The notes under the pieces: generated by a model
Databases searched by the model: none
Told to the model about the DNA's origin: nothing
The model's input: the letters and a program-made list of their open reading frames with translations, nothing else
Shown: one piece after another, positions 26,665 through 37,000 of the stretch
Layout: every line of letters begins with the position of its first letter
Numbering within the stretch: the stretch's first letter is position 1
Translations under genes and position numbers: made by a program
NCBI GenBank assembly: GCA_030706635.1
Contig: JAUZOD010000004.1
Span: 1 to 64,000, forward strand
DNA from: Bacteroidota bacterium
GTDB taxonomy: Bacteria > Bacteroidota > Bacteroidia > Chitinophagales > Chitinophagaceae
Direction of reading: 5' to 3'
DNA length: 64,000 nt

Positions 26665-28119
26665 TTATTTTTTGAAAATGACTTTATAAACCACGGCAAA
26701 ATCGGAAGGATAATGAGCCGAAGGCTTTATGCTCAACTCGGCATCATGCTGCGTCCAGCTGATTTTATCCGTGCTGCCCATCATGCTGATGTTTGCAATC
26801 AGGCCATGATTTGTTTTTGATCCCAGGGATTTGACGATTGTTTTTTCCGCAGGCAGTCCGAGGGTGATTACAAATAATGTATCTCCCCTGGTAGTGAAGC
26901 GGATATCTTTTGCATTGAAAGGAATCGTCTGGTCGGCAAAAGCGCCACTGGCGGATCGGGTGGGGCCTTCGCCATACAATTTCCATGGGCGGGTTCCGTA
27001 AATAGCATCTCCGTTGACATCCAGCCATTTCCCGGTGCCGAGTAACACCTGCGTTTCTTCGTCGGTGATGCTGCCGTCGGAACGGGGGCCGATATTCAGC
27101 AACAGGTTGCCATTCTTACTTACGATATCAATCAGGTTGGTCACCACGTACCGGGCTGTTTTAAACGTATTATTTTTTATATATCCCCAGGAGATATTAC
27201 CGATGGCATCATCCGTTTGCCAGGGCAGCTGACGAACAGAATCCAGTTTTCCCCTTTCGAGATCCAGAACGGCCACGCCGTCGGGAAAGGAGCGGTCATA
27301 TTTATAATTGATCACTACGCCCTTATTCCACTGCAATCCTTTATTATAATAATAAGCTGCAAAAGATTTCCGGTAAGGTTCCAGTGCAGGCTGCTGAATC
27401 CACCAGTCGAACCAGAACAATTGCGGCTGGTAATTATTCACCAGTTCTGTGCAACGCAACAGCCAGTCGTTCATAAATTCCGGCGTCATGGTCTCATTTT
27501 CCTGACGTGCGGGACCGTAAAAATCGGCGTATTGCGGATCGAGTACATCGGATTTAAATTCCCGTCCATGGTTCAGGAAAAACCAATGTTCTATGCGGTG
27601 GGACGACAAGCCAAAGATCAGGCCCTGCCTGCGGATCTCTTTAGACAGTTCTCCGATGATGTCCCGCTTTGGCCCCATATTAAATGCATTCCACCGGGAA
27701 AGAGCCGTGTTGTACATAGCGAAGCCATCATGATGTTCCGCAACCGGAACAATGTATTTGGCGCCTGCTTTTTTGAACAGGGTTACCCACTGCACAGGAT
27801 CAAATTTTTCAGCTTTAAACATCGGGATGAAATCCTTGTAACCGAATTTATCCTGCGTGCCATAAGTCGCCACATGATGTTTAAATTCATCGGAAGCCGT
27901 ATCGTACATATTACGCGGATACCATTCACTTCCGTAAGCAGGCACAGAGTAAACGCCCCAATGAATGAAAATGCCGAATTTGGCATCCCGGAACCATTCC
28001 GGCGTTTGATATTTTGAAAGCGATTCCCAGTTAGCCTGGTATCTTTCCTGGGACTGTGCATGAAAACTGAAATTGGTCAGAAAGCAAATCAAAAAAAATA
28101 CGTAGCGCGCTTTTTTCAT
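26665..28119 (-). CDS. GH29 alpha-L-fucosidase
   Basis: 484 residues with a type I signal peptide (MKKARYVFFLICFLTNF, cut near AQSQ). GH29 barrel signatures: KFGIFIHWGVYSVPAY, AEHHDGFAMYN (His129-His130-Asp131) and QLFWFDWW, where Asp238 is the expected nucleophile. A C-terminal beta-sandwich follows from about 370. A retaining exo-alpha-L-fucosidase in the periplasm is expected. First gene of a two-gene leftward unit with GH92; a perfect operator lies 76 bp upstream and overlaps the proposed -33 element. Confidence 0.93.
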   Translation of the reverse strand: MKKARYVFFLICFLTNFSFHAQSQERYQANWESLSKYQTPEWFRDAKFGIFIHWGVYSVPAYGSEWYPRNMYDTASDEFKHHVATYGTQDKFGYKDFIPMFKAEKFDPVQWVTLFKKAGAKYIVPVAEHHDGFAMYNTALSRWNAFNMGPKRDIIGELSKEIRRQGLIFGLSSHRIEHWFFLNHGREFKSDVLDPQYADFYGPARQENETMTPEFMNDWLLRCTELVNNYQPQLFWFDWWIQQPALEPYRKSFAAYYYNKGLQWNKGVVINYKYDRSFPDGVAVLDLERGKLDSVRQLPWQTDDAIGNISWGYIKNNTFKTARYVVTNLIDIVSKNGNLLLNIGPRSDGSITDEETQVLLGTGKWLDVNGDAIYGTRPWKLYGEGPTRSASGAFADQTIPFNAKDIRFTTRGDTLFVITLGLPAEKTIVKSLGSKTNHGLIANISMMGSTDKISWTQHDAELSIKPSAHYPSDFAVVYKVIFKK

Positions 28120-28167
28120 TCGTTAAATTTTGTTTATCCGGATTAACGATGAAGATATGGATAATTT

Positions 28168-28199
28168 GGAATGTAGTCGGCATGGCCATGACGTGCAAA
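28168..28199 (-). promoter_or_regulatory. Probable promoter of the GH29-GH92 unit
   Basis: On the minus strand, TTTG (28199-28196), inside the operator, is followed after exactly 20 bp by TACATTCC (28175-28168), a 4-of-6 match to the fixed bases of TAnnTTTG. Same arrangement as in the rightward promoter near 9750, but with a weaker -7 element. Confidence 0.5.
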
Positions 28200-28205
28200 C
28201 GTTTG
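28196..28205. promoter_or_regulatory. LacI-type operator before GH29
   Basis: Perfect CAAACGTTTG. It lies 76 bp before the GH29 start on the left and 97 bp before the broken isomerase gene on the right. Confidence 0.75.
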
Positions 28206-28302
28206 AATTCAATGTTTACTTTTTTTTGTGGTTCATAAAATACTACATTCAGGAGTCCTTTTCAGCAAGGGAGGAAATATTTAATTAGTTAAATCTGATC
28301 AG

Positions 28303-28723
28303 ATGCAACGCAGGAATTTTATGCAGAAATCGTTATTGACAGGAGCCGGTTTAATCGCCGGCGCTTCACTAAAGGCCAATACAGCCGGAGAAAAAGAGAG
28401 ACTCAACGACAGCAAACCTTTTAATCTGCAATACGCTATTCACGATGGTATGTTCCGGGAGTCGGCAGCGGAATGAAGGAGACATCATACAACATATTGA
28501 CTGGAGCTGGGATCAGATCGGTTATTTACAGATAGGGGATAACCCCGGACGGAACGAACCCACATCGGGCGAGATGAATTACAAAAATATTTTCAGGCAT
28601 CTCTACTATAAAGGATACAAAGGCATTCTGGGCATGGAGCATGGAACGGCAAATCCCGGCAAGGAAGGCGAACAACAACTGATAAAAGCCTACCGGTGGA
28701 GCGATGACTTTATTAAAGCGTGA
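28303..28723 (+). pseudogene. Broken hydroxypyruvate isomerase-like gene, internal deletion
   Basis: An ATG at 28303 opens a 57-residue frame with a Tat-like signal (QRRNFMQKSLLTGAG) and the start of a mature TIM barrel (FNLQYAIHDGMF), then runs into a stop at 28474-28476. The next frame, readable from about 28470 to 28723, encodes the C-terminal end of the same family: GDIIQHIDWSWDQIGYLQIG, DNPGRNEPTSGEMNYKNIF, GYKGILGMEHG. Intact exported members have about 290-300 residues, so roughly half of the barrel, including most metal ligands, is missing and the frame is shifted. A remnant of a once regulated gene, not a working enzyme. Confidence 0.82.
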
Positions 28724-28744
28724 TGCGTAAGAAAACTGAAGAAG

Positions 28745-28780
28745 AGGCCGTGTCAAAAACAAATGGGGCGGCCTTTTTTA
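28745..28780 (+). terminator. Hairpin terminator after the broken isomerase gene
   Basis: AGGCCG (28745-28750) pairs with CGGCCT (28769-28774) across an 18-nt loop and is followed by a run of T. It ends transcription from the left before SusC. The stem is only six perfect pairs, so strength is moderate. Confidence 0.6.
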
Positions 28781-28862
28781 TTGAGTTCTTTTTGCCGCGG
28801 GAAAAAAGAGGGCAGAACAATCGGTTGCGTTGAAAAATAAGCTTGTTTACAAAGAATTAACT

Positions 28863-28872
28863 CAAACGTTTG
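28863..28872. promoter_or_regulatory. LacI-type operator before SusC
   Basis: Perfect CAAACGTTTG followed by CGGG, 162 bp before the SusC start. It is the rightmost copy of the motif in intergenic DNA of this window. Confidence 0.75.
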
Positions 28873-29034
28873 CGGGCCTGGACGTGTTTTAACATACAAT
28901 TATAATATGCTGGATATCTGAGAGTTATGGGCGCCCAAATGATCATATCCAAACAGCCCGTTAACAGCTTGATTTTGCATAAGTTATTGTGCCGGACGCT
29001 AATCCTAACTTTATCATACTAAAACAAATTGCTT

Positions 29035-32000
29035 ATGCCTCTACATTATTTAAAAAAGATAGTGGTGCTCAGCCTGTTATTTTGCGCCATCATCAGTCAG
29101 TCTTTCGCACAGACCAGGAGGATAACCGGAAAAGTTACCAATGAAAAAGGGGAACCGGTAGCGGGAGCCACAGTGCTGGCGAACGGGACCAGAACAGGAA
29201 CTTCTACAGATGAAAAAGGGGAATTCTCTCTCACGGTTCGCTCCAACGCAAGGACACTGCAAATTTCAAATGTTGGCTACGCTACCGCGACTGTCGCCAT
29301 CGGAACATCCGATGAAGTATCCGTTAGTCTTATACCGGAAAACTCAACACTGAATGACGTAGTGGTTGTGGGTTATGGTACAGCCCGGAGAAAAGACATT
29401 ACAGGTGCTGTGTCAAGCATTTCAGCCAAAGACTTTAATCAGGGTGTTGTTACAACGCCTATGGATGCGATCCAGGGCAAGGTGCCGGGTTTGGTTGTAA
29501 CCAAACCAGATGGTGATCCGAACTCTAATCCGATCATCCGTTTACGCGGACAGACTTCGCTGATAGGTCAGCAGGCGCCGTTGATCGTTGTTGATGGAAT
29601 TATCCTGGACAATTACGAAATGCTTTCGTCTATTCCTCCGGCAGATATCGTAACATTCGATTTCCTTAAAGATGCGTCTGCAGCTTCTATTTATGGATCG
29701 CGCGGCGCCAATGGGGTAATCCTTATTACGACAAGGAAAGGAAAAGCTGGAAGCATCCGGCTTACGTATGATGGATATGGCACCCTCTCCAAAGATGCCA
29801 AATACTTCGACCTGCTAAACAGGGATGAATATCTCAAACTTGCCCCGGCAAACTCTGACCAGGGAGGAAACAGTGACTGGCAGAAGGCCATCACGCAAAC
29901 GGGATATACGCAGAGTCATTCACTGGGCCTTTCAGGAGGAACAGGAGGATTCACTTATAATGGTTCCGTATACTACCAGGACCAGAAAGGCATTGTGATC
30001 AATACAGGCAGAAAACAATTGGGTGTTCGCCTGAGTTTGGATCAGAAGGCCTTTAATGATAAACTGGATGTTCAGGTTAATGTATTGAATACCCAGACCA
30101 TCCATGATAATGTGGATGCCAATATTTTTTACTGGGCTTATAATATCCTGCCCGTCACTCCTGAAAAAGTGGATGGCGTGGATAATCCGATCTACAACTA
30201 CAATTACCTGAATCCGATCTGGGTTCAGAATAATGAGTATAAAAAAGCTACGGACAATCTGAATCAGCAAAGCATCACGGTCAACTACGAACTGCTGAAA
30301 GGTTTGAAGATCGGAGCGTTCGGCAACGTCAGCAAGTTCAACACGCAATACGATTATTATTTGCCCACCATCCCAGGGGCCGGAACTGCCATTAATAACA
30401 ATGCATTCAGGTCAACGTCCAATAACAATTCGCAGAAAGGCGATTTGCATATTAATTATTCGGGAAGCTTTGGAAAAAGCAATGTAACTGCAACCGGTGT
30501 GTATGAATATAATTATTATGAGGACGATAATTATAGCGCATCAGGAGCTGGTTTCCTGGTAGACGGGAATCAGTACAATGCTTTACAGTCCGGTATTAAC
30601 GCCCTCCAAAACATTGCTTCCTATAAGGAGGAATATAAGCTGATCTCTTTCCTGGCGAGGGCAACCTACAATTACGATAACAAGTATTATCTGACAGCCA
30701 GTATCCGCCGGGATGGTTCCTCCAAATTTGGACCGAACTATCAAAACGGATACTTCCCCGCCGTGTCTGCTGCCTGGCGGATCAGCCAGGAAAAATTCCT
30801 GAAAGATGTGAGTTGGTTAGATGAATTAAAAATCAATGCAGGATACGGTGTAACGGGAAATTCAGATGCCATCGGCGCTTACAATACGCTGTTGCTGCTG
30901 GGCGGTTCCGTTCATACCTACGATCCGACCAACCTGGGTAACCTATGGCCGGTTGGATATACGCCCATTCAAAACCCGAACACGGATCTCCGGTGGGAAG
31001 AACGTGTGGGACAAAACCTGGGTGTTGAATTTTCATTCCTGAAAAGCCGGATAACGGGTAGTCTTTCCGTGTTCAACGACAAGACAAAGAACATGCTGTA
31101 CAACTACGGTGTGCAAACTCCTCCCAATTTCATCGGCTCGGTGCTTGCCAACGTGGGTAGCATGACCAACAAAGGTGTCGAACTCGGGCTGAATGTGTTC
31201 ATCATTCGTCAGAAAGATATTGACTGGTCTGTCGGCGGACAGATCACCACGGTGCATACGCGGGTAACCAGCCTCTCCGGTAGCTGGCAGGGAAATCCGG
31301 TAGCAACTGACCACATTAACACGGGGGCTGCCGGCGGTCAAGGCTTAAGCTTCAATCCGCTAACCTATCTCCAGGTCGGATACACGCCTAATGTATTTTA
31401 CCTGCCTCATTTTGTGGGCATAGATCAGACTGGAACACAGCTAATGGATTCTGCAGGCGTTGCCAAAGTGGGCTTCAATGGAAACCCGACGTATTATTAT
31501 GTAGATCCGGCGCCCAAATTTACCTATGGAATTAACACCGGCTTCCGTTTTAAATCCTGGAACCTGACTGCTGCTTTCAATGGCAATTACGGTCAGAAGA
31601 TTTACGACAATGCCAGGCTGAATCTCGCCAATTATGCTTCCCGCTTTCCGGGTTTGAACGTTTTGAAAGAAACTTTTACCAATGGTTTAAAAGACGGACC
31701 GACGACATCTGATTACTGGCTGGAAAAAGCATCTTTCCTCAGGTTACAGAGCTTAACGATTGGCTACACTTTCCCTCACGTTGCGGGATTGGAAAACCTT
31801 CACGTATATGCGTCGGGCAATAACCTGTTCGTCATTACACCTTACAAAGGACTTGATCCGGAAATTTCTCCAGTCGGCGGAGCCGGAGGAACTCGTTCCA
31901 ATACGGGCAATCTGGCCACTTCCCTCAGGAGCGCATATGGTGGTCTCGGGGGCGCAGGATCCGGCCAGGCCTATATCGATAACAACTATTCGGGTGCCGG

Positions 32001-32055
32001 ATTTTATCCAAGAGCCCGGTCATTTACCATCGGTGTATCGGTCACAGTAAAATAG
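29035..32055 (+). CDS. SusC/RagA TonB-dependent outer membrane transporter
   Basis: The ATG at 29035 (MPLHYLKK) is chosen over a TTG at 29029. About 1006 residues. Signal peptide ending at SFAQ; a carboxypeptidase-regulatory-like domain (ITGKVTNEKGEPVAGATV, about 30-105); a TonB box region (DVVVVGYGT); a plug domain (about 120-230; DAIQGKVPGLVV, IVVDGI, ASIYGSRGANGVILITT); and a long barrel ending in an aromatic-rich strand. It imports an oligosaccharide through the outer membrane with its SusD partner, powered by TonB. Substrate is not readable, but the neighbouring enzymes suggest fucose- and mannose-containing glycans. It is 54 bp before SusD. Confidence 0.96.
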   Translation: MPLHYLKKIVVLSLLFCAIISQSFAQTRRITGKVTNEKGEPVAGATVLANGTRTGTSTDEKGEFSLTVRSNARTLQISNVGYATATVAIGTSDEVSVSLIPENSTLNDVVVVGYGTARRKDITGAVSSISAKDFNQGVVTTPMDAIQGKVPGLVVTKPDGDPNSNPIIRLRGQTSLIGQQAPLIVVDGIILDNYEMLSSIPPADIVTFDFLKDASAASIYGSRGANGVILITTRKGKAGSIRLTYDGYGTLSKDAKYFDLLNRDEYLKLAPANSDQGGNSDWQKAITQTGYTQSHSLGLSGGTGGFTYNGSVYYQDQKGIVINTGRKQLGVRLSLDQKAFNDKLDVQVNVLNTQTIHDNVDANIFYWAYNILPVTPEKVDGVDNPIYNYNYLNPIWVQNNEYKKATDNLNQQSITVNYELLKGLKIGAFGNVSKFNTQYDYYLPTIPGAGTAINNNAFRSTSNNNSQKGDLHINYSGSFGKSNVTATGVYEYNYYEDDNYSASGAGFLVDGNQYNALQSGINALQNIASYKEEYKLISFLARATYNYDNKYYLTASIRRDGSSKFGPNYQNGYFPAVSAAWRISQEKFLKDVSWLDELKINAGYGVTGNSDAIGAYNTLLLLGGSVHTYDPTNLGNLWPVGYTPIQNPNTDLRWEERVGQNLGVEFSFLKSRITGSLSVFNDKTKNMLYNYGVQTPPNFIGSVLANVGSMTNKGVELGLNVFIIRQKDIDWSVGGQITTVHTRVTSLSGSWQGNPVATDHINTGAAGGQGLSFNPLTYLQVGYTPNVFYLPHFVGIDQTGTQLMDSAGVAKVGFNGNPTYYYVDPAPKFTYGINTGFRFKSWNLTAAFNGNYGQKIYDNARLNLANYASRFPGLNVLKETFTNGLKDGPTTSDYWLEKASFLRLQSLTIGYTFPHVAGLENLHVYASGNNLFVITPYKGLDPEISPVGGAGGTRSNTGNLATSLRSAYGGLGGAGSGQAYIDNNYSGAGFYPRARSFTIGVSVTVK

Positions 32056-32109
32056 CCATCCTGTGCGTTTGAAAATTAACCATTGTACTAACTAAGAAAT
32101 ATTTTTAAT

Positions 32110-33897
32110 ATGAATCGATTATCAGATATAAGAAAATGGGCGCCGGTGATACTGATGTTGTCCATCATCGGAGTGTCCTGCACCAAGCTGGATGTAAAAA
32201 CATACAGCTCGATACCGAGTTCAACATTTTGGAGAAATGCTGCCGAAATTTCAGCGGGTAAAGCGCCGTCCTATGCCAATCTTCCCAATGTGGTCGGACA
32301 CAGCAGCCCCGGCTATACTACTGAAATTGCCTCAGACGACATGGTGTATCCGGTGCGCGGTTCCGACTGGGGTGACGGAGGGTACTGGACGGAGATGTAT
32401 TTCCACCAGGAAGATAAGAATGATGTTCATGGCAACATGAACGGATGCTGGAGTCCGATTTTCTCCGGTGCGGGTAATTGTAATTTTGTCATCTACACCC
32501 TGCAGAATTTACCGGCAGGCACGGACGCCACTATGGATGCCGATATAGCGGAGATGACCGCTCTGCGGTCCTGGTATTATTTACAGGGCATGGACATGTT
32601 CGGAAATATTCCCTATGTTACCAATTTTAAGGTAGATCCCAACACAGTAACCAATATTCCCAGAGCGGATGTTTTTGATTCACTCGAAAGGGATCTGAAA
32701 GCCGCAATCCCCAATTTGTCTCCCGCCGTAGACGCGACTACCTACGGTAAAGTGAACAAGTGGACGGCTTTCGCCACGCTGGCAAGAATGTATCTTAATT
32801 CGTCTGTCTATTTGTCCGGACCGACCCTCCCGTATCAGCCGGGTCCGCGGAAAGATGCAGAATGTATAGCCATGTGTGATTCTATAATTCAAAGTAATAT
32901 ATTCCATCTCGAACCAGACTATTACGACTGCTTCCACGGAGTAAATAATACCAGTTCGGAAAATATATTCGTCGTGCCCTTTTTCGACAACAGCCCCACC
33001 ATACAGGGTAATGGGTTGATTCAGGCATCCATAGAGTTTAATTCGGCGCTCACTTTCGGTATCCCGTGTTGCAACTTTGGAAACAACGGGGCATCCACGA
33101 CCACGGAATTCTACAAGTACTTTGATACCAGTTCTGTTTATTCCACAAATAGTGTGGTTATAAACGGACGTACCGTTCATCAACGGTTACGCACATTCAA
33201 TGATCAGCGTGCGGGACAATATCTGATCGGCCAGCAATTTCAGGGCGACGGGATAAGCAATTACCCGCCTTACAGGAACTGGGTGGTAGATAACGATGAC
33301 GTATGCTGTACATATGGCGATGCAAATCAGGTGGCATCAGAAAAGGCAACCACTAAAATCGGCGATTTCTATAACAATATCTACACGCCGACCATTATTT
33401 ACGCGGACATGACCGAGTTCAATAATCCCGCCGCAACATTCCGGCATGCTGGCCTTAAAAATATCAAGTACTGGCCGCAACAGGGACCCAACACGAATGG
33501 CGGTATGGGAAATGCCTTTGTCATTTTTCGGTTGGCAGATATCTATTTGATGAGAGGAGAAGCCGAGTATTACAGTGGAGATCTGGCAGGTGCACTGAAC
33601 GATTTCAATATCGTTCGTATGCGCGCCTATTCGAACAATCCCGCATTCAACTGGACACTTGCCGATCTGACGCCTGCTAACATACTCGCTGAGAGAGGAA
33701 GGGAACTGGCCTGGGAAGGCGTAAGAAGAAGCGACCTGATCCGCTTTGAAATGAACACAGGAGTCAGATATTACACCGGTGCCCGCACCTATCCGCCCAA
33801 ACCTGCGGATGCAGCGGATGGTCATAACATGCTTTACCCTATCCCCCTGGCTCAGATTAATACCAATAAAAATCTGAAGCAGAATCCCGGATATTAA
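32110..33897 (+). CDS. SusD/RagB glycan-binding outer membrane lipoprotein
   Basis: 595 residues with a lipoprotein signal (IIGVSC lipobox). SusD helical repeats are clear: ALRSWYYLQGMDMFGNIPYVT, KWTAFATLARMYLN, VIFRLADIYLMRGEAEYYSG, and the C-terminal ILAERGRELAWEGVRRSDLIRF. It caps the SusC barrel on the cell surface and hands it the glycan. Only one SusC/D pair is present in the window to serve many glycosidases. It is followed by a strong terminator. Confidence 0.96.
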   Translation: MNRLSDIRKWAPVILMLSIIGVSCTKLDVKTYSSIPSSTFWRNAAEISAGKAPSYANLPNVVGHSSPGYTTEIASDDMVYPVRGSDWGDGGYWTEMYFHQEDKNDVHGNMNGCWSPIFSGAGNCNFVIYTLQNLPAGTDATMDADIAEMTALRSWYYLQGMDMFGNIPYVTNFKVDPNTVTNIPRADVFDSLERDLKAAIPNLSPAVDATTYGKVNKWTAFATLARMYLNSSVYLSGPTLPYQPGPRKDAECIAMCDSIIQSNIFHLEPDYYDCFHGVNNTSSENIFVVPFFDNSPTIQGNGLIQASIEFNSALTFGIPCCNFGNNGASTTTEFYKYFDTSSVYSTNSVVINGRTVHQRLRTFNDQRAGQYLIGQQFQGDGISNYPPYRNWVVDNDDVCCTYGDANQVASEKATTKIGDFYNNIYTPTIIYADMTEFNNPAATFRHAGLKNIKYWPQQGPNTNGGMGNAFVIFRLADIYLMRGEAEYYSGDLAGALNDFNIVRMRAYSNNPAFNWTLADLTPANILAERGRELAWEGVRRSDLIRFEMNTGVRYYTGARTYPPKPADAADGHNMLYPIPLAQINTNKNLKQNPGY

Positions 33898-33942
33898 AAT
33901 ATATGAAAACCAAATAGAAGCGGTATTTTCGGCAGCCGTCAT

Positions 33943-33974
33943 GCAGGAGTAGCCTAACAGCTACTCCTGCTTTT
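33943..33974 (+). terminator. Strong rho-independent terminator after SusD
   Basis: An 11-bp perfect stem, GCAGGAGTAGC (33943-33953) with GCTACTCCTGC (33960-33970), a six-base loop CTAACA, then TTTT. It separates the susCD transcript from the VCBS gene, so that gene needs its own promoter or depends on read-through. Confidence 0.92.
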
Positions 33975-34011
33975 GTTAAAAGGATCATATCGCTGTAAGT
34001 AATTTCTTATC

Positions 34012-37000
34012 TTGAGCAGCGTGAACAAACATCTTTACTTTTTTATCTTTTGCATTGCATTATTAAGTGGATGTTCCCATCGGCCACCGGCATTGTTCAA
34101 TATCCTGCCAGCATCGGAAACAAACATTCATTTTGTTAACAGCAATGAGGATCGCGACACACTCAGCATCCTGGATTACATGTATTTCTACAACGGAGCC
34201 GGCGTTGCCATCGGCGATATCAATAACGATGGTTTACCCGATATCTATTTTGCTTCCAATACGGGGGGCAATAAGCTATACCTGAACAAAGGCAATTTCA
34301 AATTCGAGGATATTACAGAAAGTGCAGGCGTGGGTGGCCATGCAGACTGGACCACCGGCGTTACGATGGCAGACGTGAATGGAGATGGTCTTCTGGATAT
34401 TTATGTATGCACCGTTGGCAATTTCTACCAAAGGGATTCTATCGGAGCAAAGCATTTATATTTTCAGCATTCCCGCAACCAGCTTTTCGTAAACAACGGC
34501 AATAATACGTTTACAGAAAGCGCCGCAAAATGGGGATTGGATATCGTCGGATATAATACCCAGGCTGTTTTTTTCGATTACGATAAAGACGGAGACCTGG
34601 ATATGTTTCTGCTGCAGCATTCAACACACCAGACCGATTCCTACGGACCCATTTCCCTCCGGGATAAATACAGCCCGGAAAGCGGTGGCAAACTATATCG
34701 TAACGACGGCGGTCATTTTACCGATGTCACCAAAGGATCCGGGATATACAGCAGCGCCCTGGGATATGGACTTGGGGTGGCCGTAGCGGATCTGAACCAC
34801 GATGGATATGATGACATCTATGTCAGCAATGATTTTCACGAAAACGATTACTATTATATCAATCAGGGCAATGGCACGTTCAAAGAAATGAACAATCAGG
34901 CCTTTGGGCATGAGTCCAAATTTTCCATGGGGAACGATATCGCAGACATTAACAACGATGGCTGGCCGGATATCATGACCGTGGATATGCTTCCCGAGGA
35001 CGAAAAAGTTTTGAAGTCCTCTTTGGGGGACGATCCGCTGAACCTCTATATGTATCAGCGGAGTTTTGGATATAACTATCAATACGCACGCAATTGCCTT
35101 CAGTTAAATACGGGTAAGGGAAAGAAATTTTCAGACATCGCATTGTATAGTGGTGTTTCCGCCACGGACTGGAGTTGGGGGCCGCTCATAGCAGACTACA
35201 ATCTTGACGGGCAAAATGATATTTTCGTTTCCAACGGCATCAAGAGCCGCCCCAATGATCTGGACTATTATAAATTCATTTCCAGCCTGCCCCAGCGTCA
35301 TACCAGTGTGGGCAAGCGGGAACACGATAAGCGGATATTGGAACACCTGCCTCCCGGAGCCTGGCACAATTATATTTATGAGGGAGACTCCAGCATGAAA
35401 TTTCAGGACCGGTCGGCTGACTGGGGATTTGAAAAAGCAACATTATCCCAGGGAGCATCGTACGCCGACCTCGACGGGGACGGCGCACTGGACCTGGTAA
35501 CGAACAATATGAATGAACCCGCGGGCATCTACAGAAATAATGTGCGCGCGCAAAATCCCTTATCCCATTATCTTACCATTCAACTGAAGGGTAAGTCACC
35601 AAACAGCTTCGGCATAGGAACCAAAGTCTTTTTGTTTGCCGGTGCAAAACTATTCTATCAGGAGCTGCAACCAGAGCGGGGATTTATGAGCAGCAGTGAA
35701 CCTTTACTGCATTTCGGTCTTGGACAGCATAACCTGCTGGATAGCATCGTGGTGATCTGGCCGGATAATACCGTTCAAAGAATCTACAAGCAGGAAACGA
35801 ATCGTAAACTGGTGCTGACTTACCAGCGGGAGAAAAACGATACCATCAGGGACCACTACGCCTTTGTCAATTCCCTCCTGCATACGGAGGACTCCTCGGA
35901 ACTAAAGGACATCACGGTACAATCCGGCATTCGCTACGTTCACAAGGAAGACCATTCATTTATAGATTTCAACGAGCACATATTTCTCCCGCATGAATTG
36001 TCCACCTCCGGCCCCAAAGTGGCGGTAGCCGATGTGAACGGGGACGGGCTTGAAGATTTCTTTGTGTGCGGAGCCAAAGGTCAGGGCGGCAATCTTTTTT
36101 TACAAAAAAAGGACGCCGGCTTTACGGCATCGCCGGATTCTGCCGTTTTTCTGGCCGACCGTAATTGCGAAGATGTGGATGCCCGGTTTATTGATGTTAA
36201 TGGAGACGGATTTCCGGATTTGTATGTGGCCAGCGGCGGAAATGAATACTCCGGTAATGCTCCTGAACTCCTGGACCGCCTGTACCTTAACGATGGTAAA
36301 GGACATTTTACAAAATCAACGACGCTTCCGCCACTTTATGAAAATAAATCCGTTGTGCGCGCAGCTGATTTCGATAAGGATGGGGACCAGGACATTTTTG
36401 TCGGCGGGCGGGCCAACGCCGGAATATATGGAATGCCACCCACCAGCTATCTGTTGCGTAATGATGGAAAAGGAAACTTCAGCATCGTTACCGACGAGGT
36501 GATTCCGGGTCTGTCTCATATCGGCATGGTCACGGATGCAGTCTGGATGGATGTTGACAGGGATGGATGGCCAGACCTGATCGTCACCGGCGAGTGGATG
36601 CCGCCGATTCTCTTTAAAAATAATCACGGCCATTTTACAAGGGAAACACTGACCAGTGACGATGTGGATTTATCCGGATGGTGGAGCACAATAAAAATAG
36701 CCGATATCAATGGAGATGGTTTTGATGATCTGTTGCTTGGAAATTACGGGCTGAACAGCAAACTCACGGCAAGCACTGAATATCCGCTAAAGATGTATGT
36801 GGGTGATATCATGGGCAATGGCCGCATGGTACAGATCATGGCGATTGCCAAAAAAGGAAAATATTATCCCTTTCTGAATAAAGAAAATCTGGAAAAAGGA
36901 CTTCCTTATCTGAAGAAAAGATATCTGACTTACGGAGAGATGGCCGGAAAAACGGTGGAGGAGATATTTGGCAAAAAGCTGGACAGTACCGCATTGTTTA

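Larger units (their letters stand above)
28724..29034. other. Intergenic region before SusC
   Basis: This 311-bp gap holds a hairpin terminator at 28745-28780, one perfect operator at 28863-28872, and a leader of about 160 bp to the SusC start. TACAATTA lies 22 bp after the operator TTTG and TAACTTTA lies close to the gene; both are weak -7 candidates. No gene can be supported in it. Confidence 0.55.

Noticed and set aside
28741-28790. Possible insertion-sequence or MITE end (GAGGCCGTGTC)
   Set aside because: Resembles ends of some Bacteroidota elements, but no partner repeat, target duplication or transposase was found; a hairpin with a T run explains it.
28990-29020. TAACTTTA as the SusC -7 element with an upstream TTG
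   Set aside because: The spacing is about 16 bp and the last base differs; the operator-linked alternative is also weak, so no promoter is annotated for SusC.
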